Shown in pieces: positions 59,424 to 64,000 of a stretch of 64,000 bases of DNA. The stretch lies in contig CM054057.1 in assembly GCA_028641055.1 (NCBI GenBank), positions 324,762,941 through 324,826,940 of the forward strand, in the 5' to 3' direction. The translations under genes were made by a program, and so were the position numbers. Below the pieces are notes generated by a model. It searched no databases. It saw only the letters and a list, made by a program, of their open reading frames with translations, and was not told the DNA's origin. The DNA comes from Alopecurus myosuroides (Eukaryota > Streptophyta > Magnoliopsida > Poales > Poaceae). The first letter of the stretch is position 1; each line of letters begins with the position of its first letter.

Positions 59424-59951
59424 TGTTAGCCAGCACTTTCACCAAGTCATCCATAACCGCGGACAACACGGCTTCTCGAGAAGATTTAACCCTGCAGGGA
59501 TGCACCAATTTGGCCGTACACGTAAGAATGACCCGCCAGATGGAAATGCACTTCCACCAAGCGAGGCACTCAACACAACCCAACTCTTCTTCGCATCAAG
59601 CCCAAAGAACCACGTGCAATTGAGCGCACGACTAATCAAGCCCCACGAAGAAAAGGGGACCCTCATAGCACTCTAAGAACGTGTCTCCCTAAATGCCGAC
59701 CACAAAAGTTCCACCCTGGCGCCAAGGGTTCGCACCTGCATATGCATGCGACAAATGGAAAACCCGAACTAAGTGTGGCGATTTGGACGAGATGCGAATC
59801 GAATCAAAGTTGCGGGGGGCGCCCATACACGCTTCCCACATGCGGTTAGCGCGCTCATCATGGATCAGAGGACAAGACCCTTTTCCTAATTAAGTTCGAC
59901 ACTAGCAGGCCTCAAAACCACGCCGGGCCTCCTGCCGGTGCCTTATCATCA
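59424..59951 (-). repeat. Conserved LTR block (C copy)
   Basis: Minus-strand homologue of 3913-4440. Shared strings include GATAAGGCACCGGCAGGAGG, CTTCTCGAGAAGCCGTGTT and GTGTACGGCCAAATTGGTGC. Overall more diverged than E1 versus B. A further copy starts near 63590 and runs off the window. Confidence 0.7.
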
Positions 59952-61139
59952 AATTATTATTACCCAAAACATTAACATGTTGTTGATTAAGTTGAAACCC
60001 AACTATCAAACTAAACAGGTGATAAGACGGACAACAAGACTTGAGTGCAAACAACACTAAGCATGCTAGTACGACACAGGCCAACAAACAACAGGGTTAT
60101 AGGTGTGGAGGTAAGGCAATATCGTGGCAGCAGGGTAAACATGTGATGGGATCGGAACACAAGCATCAAAAATACTAGGCTAGCATAAAGACAACGGAAA
60201 GAATCGGTAACAAGTGAGGAAAGGCAACATAGGTAGCAAGTGAGTATACTTGCCTGAGATCCAGCAAGTAGAGGTACATCCGTAGAACTTGTCGGTGCTC
60301 ACATCATCTCAACGTCCTATCCGCGAAGAAGCAAAGCACTAAAAGAATCAACGGATGCATCAATTACTTCTACGGCAAAAGATCCAGCATGATCCTATTT
60401 TATATGCATGACATGCGGGCTGCAACGCAAAAGTACAACTTAGACAATTTAATCGGACCCGGAGTCCGGACAAATAATTATGGTTTAAGTTGTTTATTTA
60501 ACCATCAATGTTAAATGCTGATTAACATGGAGAACAATAAATAGGTGAGCTAAACAGGATTAAATGGAATAGGTCATTATTTAAAGTAGTTACCCCAACA
60601 CATTCCATATTTAAATATTAGATGAACATGCATAACACAACTAAATTGCAAAATGAAAGATGCAAACATGATCATGGATGGCATATTCATATTCCTTGCA
60701 TTTTTCTGGTTGGAAAACATATTTTACACATTAAATTTGAATTTAATTTGAATTAGTTATGATTTATGCAATTTTAAATGAATTAAATAAAGTACAGAAA
60801 ATTGCACAAATTTTAATTGGTCAAAACATTAAACAAATTGCATATTTGGAAAATTCAGGAAATTTTGAATGGAAAACATATTTTATTTATTAAATTTGGA
60901 GTTAATATGTTTAAGATATTTGAATTTGAAAATTAGGGGTCAATCTATGATTTTCAGAAGGTTTCAGAAAGTACAGGGGCCTAATTACAAAACAGAAAAG
61001 GATCAGGGGCCACGGTGCAAAAACTTCAGATCCAGATCTGGATCTGGGGAATTTTTCTCACCGCAGTTGGAGCTAGCTTCGGTCAATGACAGGTGGGGCT
61101 AGCCCTCACGCGGTGAAAAAGGAACAAAAACTGTGAGGC

Positions 61140-61215
61140 TTTGCGTCGGACAGGACTCGAACCCGGTATCTCTCGGCCAAGCACAAGGAACGAAACCACT
61201 GGGCTACTGTTCGGC
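61140..61215 (-). other. tRNA-like module 1 in C LTR
   Basis: On the minus strand, A-box TAGCCCAGTGGT (61195-61206, 11 of 12) and B-box GGTTCGAGTCC (61153-61163), 31 nt apart. The best A/B pair in the window. A full acceptor stem is not convincing. Confidence 0.6.
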
Positions 61216-61289
61216 TGGTGATTGAAACAGGGGTGCAGGGTAGTTGAGGTGTAACCCGCGACACTGGGAAAATTAAAGAAAAAAGAGGA

Positions 61290-61370
61290 GGCTTTGCCTC
61301 GGAGGGGATTTGATCCCGCGATCTCTCGCTGCGCTTCAGAGAGAACAGCCACTGCGCTGCTGCTGTGGGT
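61290..61370 (-). other. tRNA-like module 2 in C LTR
   Basis: On the minus strand, A-box-like CAGCGCAGTGGC (61348-61359) and B-box GGATCAAATCC (61306-61316), 31 nt apart, followed by CTCCGAGGCAAAGCC. The same CAAAGCC tail follows module 1, so the two may be tandem duplicates. Confidence 0.55.
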
Positions 61371-62324
61371 TTTGAACACATACCGAACTGAACTATTAAG
61401 AGATAAAAGCAACGCCTGTATTCTGACGAAACTGAAGGACAGGGCCATTTGCTGCACGGGACGATGGCACAGAACGAAAATCCGCAGCGACCTGACACCC
61501 AACGGATCGCGCTGCTCGATGGCAAGCACCCAGAGCAAAGGGAGAGAGGGGAACGAGTCCCAGAGGGTTCCTCACTGTGGGGGAAGGCTGGGCGCGTCCG
61601 GAGGTGGTCGGAGGCGCACCAATTCGTAGTGGAAGAAGTGTAGACGTCATAGGAGACAGAGGAGGAAGACGACCATGGCGGGGGCGATCGGAACGTCCTC
61701 GGGTGCCGATCTTCCGCGGGGAGGATGAGCACGGTGAGGCGATTCGATTCCCGCGCTCATCTTGGCTTGAGGAGTCCATGGAAGCGTGGACACGACGGCG
61801 CGCTCCGGTGCTCTCTCTCTTTCGGTTCAGGAAGTTCAGAGAAGGGAAAAACATAGAGGGAGAGAGTTGGTGGCGGCGGATGGAGAGGAAGGAGAAGGGA
61901 GAGATTAGGGTTGAGAAGAGGCAGAGGGGTGGATTTAAGGGAGGGGAAAGGTGAGGGGGAGGGGACCATGGCGTGGTGGTTGACAGTGACAGGAGGAGAA
62001 CGCCCACCTCGTGTGTTCGTACGGACGAAGAAGAAGCCCTCGGTGGGCTGGCTATTGGGCCAGGTAGCTGGGTTGGCCGGTTCGGGCTGGCCTGGTTGGC
62101 TAGCCAAAATATTTTTTTTTGTTTCTTCTTTTGACAAAACTGCTTAGAAGGGAAAACAAAGTAGTTTAGAGGCAATAAAATAATTTTAGGATATTTAGAA
62201 AAGCTAGTTTTATGCAATTTAATTTTGTTGACAGTTTAAAATGCACGAAGATGCATGAAGCCATGATGCGAAAAAGAAAAACAACAAACAATTTCTAGTT
62301 AAGGGAGAAACCCCGGACGTTACA

Positions 62325-62843
62325 GACGACACCACTAACAAGGGATTGCGCCCTCGCAATCCACCCAAGGCAAGGGGAAGAGAGGTGTCAACTACGGAGT
62401 CTTCGTGCTGTGGTTGATTTCCCGGGTCAGTGGGCGGATCTCTTCTTCTCGACACCACTAACAAAAGTTTCTCGACACCACTAACAAGGGAATCTTGCTC
62501 GGGTTGATGACGATCTTCTCCCACCAGGAATCTTCCGATGATCGAACCTATTAGGTTAACGGCTCAGAAAACGTCCACCCATGTAGGATCCTAAAACTTT
62601 GAAAGATTGAGAAGAAGAGAGACTCCAAAACAAATAAGATGAGCGGAGAAATAGAATAGAGATAAGGAGAAAACAAGAATCCTATTGAGATGTTTCCAAA
62701 ATAGTTTAGCAGAAATAGTTTTTGACACTCTAGAAACAACGACCGTTAGCAAGGTTATCCTACAGGCTTTGCGGACCCGTTGCTTCGATAACCATTCGTA
62801 TCGAAACAACTTTGGGAATCGGAAACCATGGTCTGATACCATT
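62325..62843 (-). other. Internal region of C
   Basis: About 520 bp between PBS and 3' LTR. The plus strand carries three copies of CGACACCACTAACAA (near 62328, 62450 and 62474) and a purine-rich GGCAAGGGGAAGAGAGG. A minus-strand frame (QPQHEDSVVDTSLPLALGG) is open but has no domain I recognise. It looks like a leader joined to pre-LTR sequence after loss of the coding region. Confidence 0.55.
62831..62841 (-). promoter_or_regulatory. PBS of C
   Basis: TGGTATCAGAC on the minus strand two bases from the LTR. Initiator-Met type with the last bases changed. Confidence 0.8.
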
Positions 62844-64000
62844 TGTGACGCCCCGAGATCGGGCACTATGCAGATTTCAGCATTTCCGCCAAAATCCACA
62901 TAATAACCGATTCCAGGATGCCACTTATGATAACATTACAACAGTTCACGAATAATCCACAACAACAACAGAGGAGGTATATACAAGACGACTCAAACGA
63001 GTCAAGGATACAACTGATACAATACAAAGATCCAAATAACAGCGGAAGAAACAACATAGTGTCCGACTACGGACAAGATACAAATTGGACTAAGAGTCCT
63101 GAAGATAACCGATGGCATCCAATCCCTGCCCAGGCCAAGCCGGAGGGATTCCCAAGCTAACGTGGTCAGACTTCAAACCTGTTGACTGCAATGTGGAATA
63201 TGCATCCACGAACGGAGTCGTGGGTCAGTACTATTAATTACTGGCAAGTGGATAAACCATACTCACAAGATACCAGCGTAACCAATCATCACAAGATACA
63301 AATACTTTGGGTACAACGGAAGGAAGGGATTATTGCAAAGAAGGTGCAGCGGGCTGCACTAACTAACTACAGAGACGCGCTACAACATCCGGCTAGTAGA
63401 AAGGGATAAGATAGCGCGACAAAACCAACTATAACTGCTCACCAAACAATACCCATCCTGTGTTACCCACTACTAAGGAAGCAACCCAAGGAAACTCACA
63501 CTGTTGATTAAGGTGACATTCATTTTTATGGTGGAGGTAATCTATATTACTAGTCAAGTTATCATCGTTAAGTGTAAGTTGTCTGAGTACTTGTTAGCCA
63601 GCACTTTCACCAAGTCATCCATAATCGCGGACAACACGGCTTCTCGAGAAGATTTAACCCTGCAGGGATGCACCAATTTGGCCGTACACGTAAGAATGAC
63701 CCGCCAGATGGAAATGCACTTCCACCAAGCGAGGCACTCAACACAACCCAACTCTTCTTCGCATCAAGCCCAAAGAACCACGTGCAATTGAGCGCACGAC
63801 TAATCAAGCCCCACGAAGAAAAGGGGACCCTCATAGCACTCTAAGAACGTGTCTCCCTAAATGCCGACTACAAAAGTTCCACCCTGGCGCCAAGGGTTCG
63901 CACCTGCATATGCATGCGGCAAATGGAAAACCCGAACTAAGTGTGGCGATTTGGACGAGATGCGAATCGAATCAAAGTTGCGGGGGGCGCCCATACACGC
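62844..64000 (-). repeat. 5' LTR of C, partial
   Basis: Aligns with 58697-59853 at about 99 percent. It retains an 18-bp segment (GTGTAAGTTGTCTGAGTA) deleted from the other LTR near 59424. It continues beyond the window. Confidence 0.85.

Larger units (their letters stand above)
58697..62324 (-). repeat. 3' LTR of C
   Basis: 3,628 bp. In minus-strand order: AT-rich start, GC-rich leader (about 61990-61430), two tRNA-like modules (61290-61370 and 61140-61215), AT-rich part, conserved block 59951-59424, and the end GGGGCGTCACA. Order and content parallel the LTRs of E1 and B. Confidence 0.85.
58697..64000 (-). mobile_element. Element C: non-autonomous Tekay-type element, truncated by window end
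   Basis: Minus-strand element: 3' LTR 58697-62324, internal region 62325-62843, PBS 62831-62841, 5' LTR from 62844 past the window end. LTR ends are TGTAACGTCCGGGG and GGGGCGTCACA on the minus strand. The internal region is only about 520 bp and codes for nothing complete. No polypurine tract is visible before the 3' LTR, which suggests a deletion reaching close to the LTR. The two LTR copies differ by about 1 percent over the shared 1.1 kb, plus an 18-bp indel near 59424/63571. Confidence 0.8.

Noticed and set aside
61140..61215. A functional tRNA gene
   Set aside because: A and B boxes are good, but no full acceptor stem or convincing anticodon arm can be drawn, and it repeats with the LTR; kept as a tRNA-like module only.
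61396..62217. 273-codon minus-strand ORF in the C LTR
   Set aside because: Pro/Ser/Arg-rich, lies in the GC-rich LTR leader, overlapping other open frames, no recognisable domain.

Overview
The window reads as a block of intergenic DNA from a large-genome grass, most likely a Triticeae species (wheat, barley or a relative). This is inferred from very long LTRs (3.6 to 4.6 kb), Athila-like elements with TGATACGTC ends, grass-type Helitron ends and deep nesting. I see no host gene that I can defend, no rRNA or functional tRNA gene and no CRISPR array. Almost everything belongs to transposable elements of different ages stacked inside each other.

Nesting, outside to inside. A Copia element on the plus strand is the oldest recognisable layer (22938-23238 and 55151-55517). 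On its left it is cut by an Athila-like Gypsy element on the minus strand (18079-22937). That element is cut by a second minus-strand Gypsy element with a Tat/Retand-type gag, called G here (1-733 and 15842-18078). G is cut by E1 (734-15841, target duplication GTCAC), a nearly complete plus-strand chromovirus of Tekay/Del type. On its right the Copia element is cut by element A (23239-55150, minus strand, target duplication GTATT), another Tekay-type chromovirus. The 3' LTR of A (left side) received a Helitron-like element (25440-30398) carrying a hAT element (26434-27511, duplication GCCATAGT) and a small TRIM-like LTR element (28314-30324, duplication TCGAA) that itself holds a MITE. It also received B (31588-41786, duplication GTGGG), a young internally deleted Tekay-type element. 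The gag of A is split by an Athila-type solo LTR (47534-49082). After the Copia fragment comes a probable further long LTR (55518-58696). It is cut by C (58697 to the window end, minus strand), a third Tekay-type family reduced to two LTRs and about 0.5 kb of internal sequence.

What the genes do. E1 carries an extra ORF, then gag, protease, reverse transcriptase, RNase H, integrase and a chromodomain-like tail between near-identical LTRs. Its integrase has lost the catalytic glutamate and its RT has a pair of opposing one-base frameshifts, so this copy should not transpose alone. A has the same gene order but many stops. B and C have only LTRs, PBS and scraps, and would depend on proteins supplied in trans.

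Most unusual points: (1) an extra ORF between the 5' LTR and gag in E1 and A; the E1 version has the predicted layout of a double-stranded-RNA-binding domain; (2) tRNA-like A-box/B-box modules in sense orientation in the LTRs of E1, B and C; (3) a conserved acidic C-terminal peptide, possibly spliced, hidden in the LTRs of E1 and B; (4) a block of about 530 bp conserved among three otherwise dissimilar LTR families.
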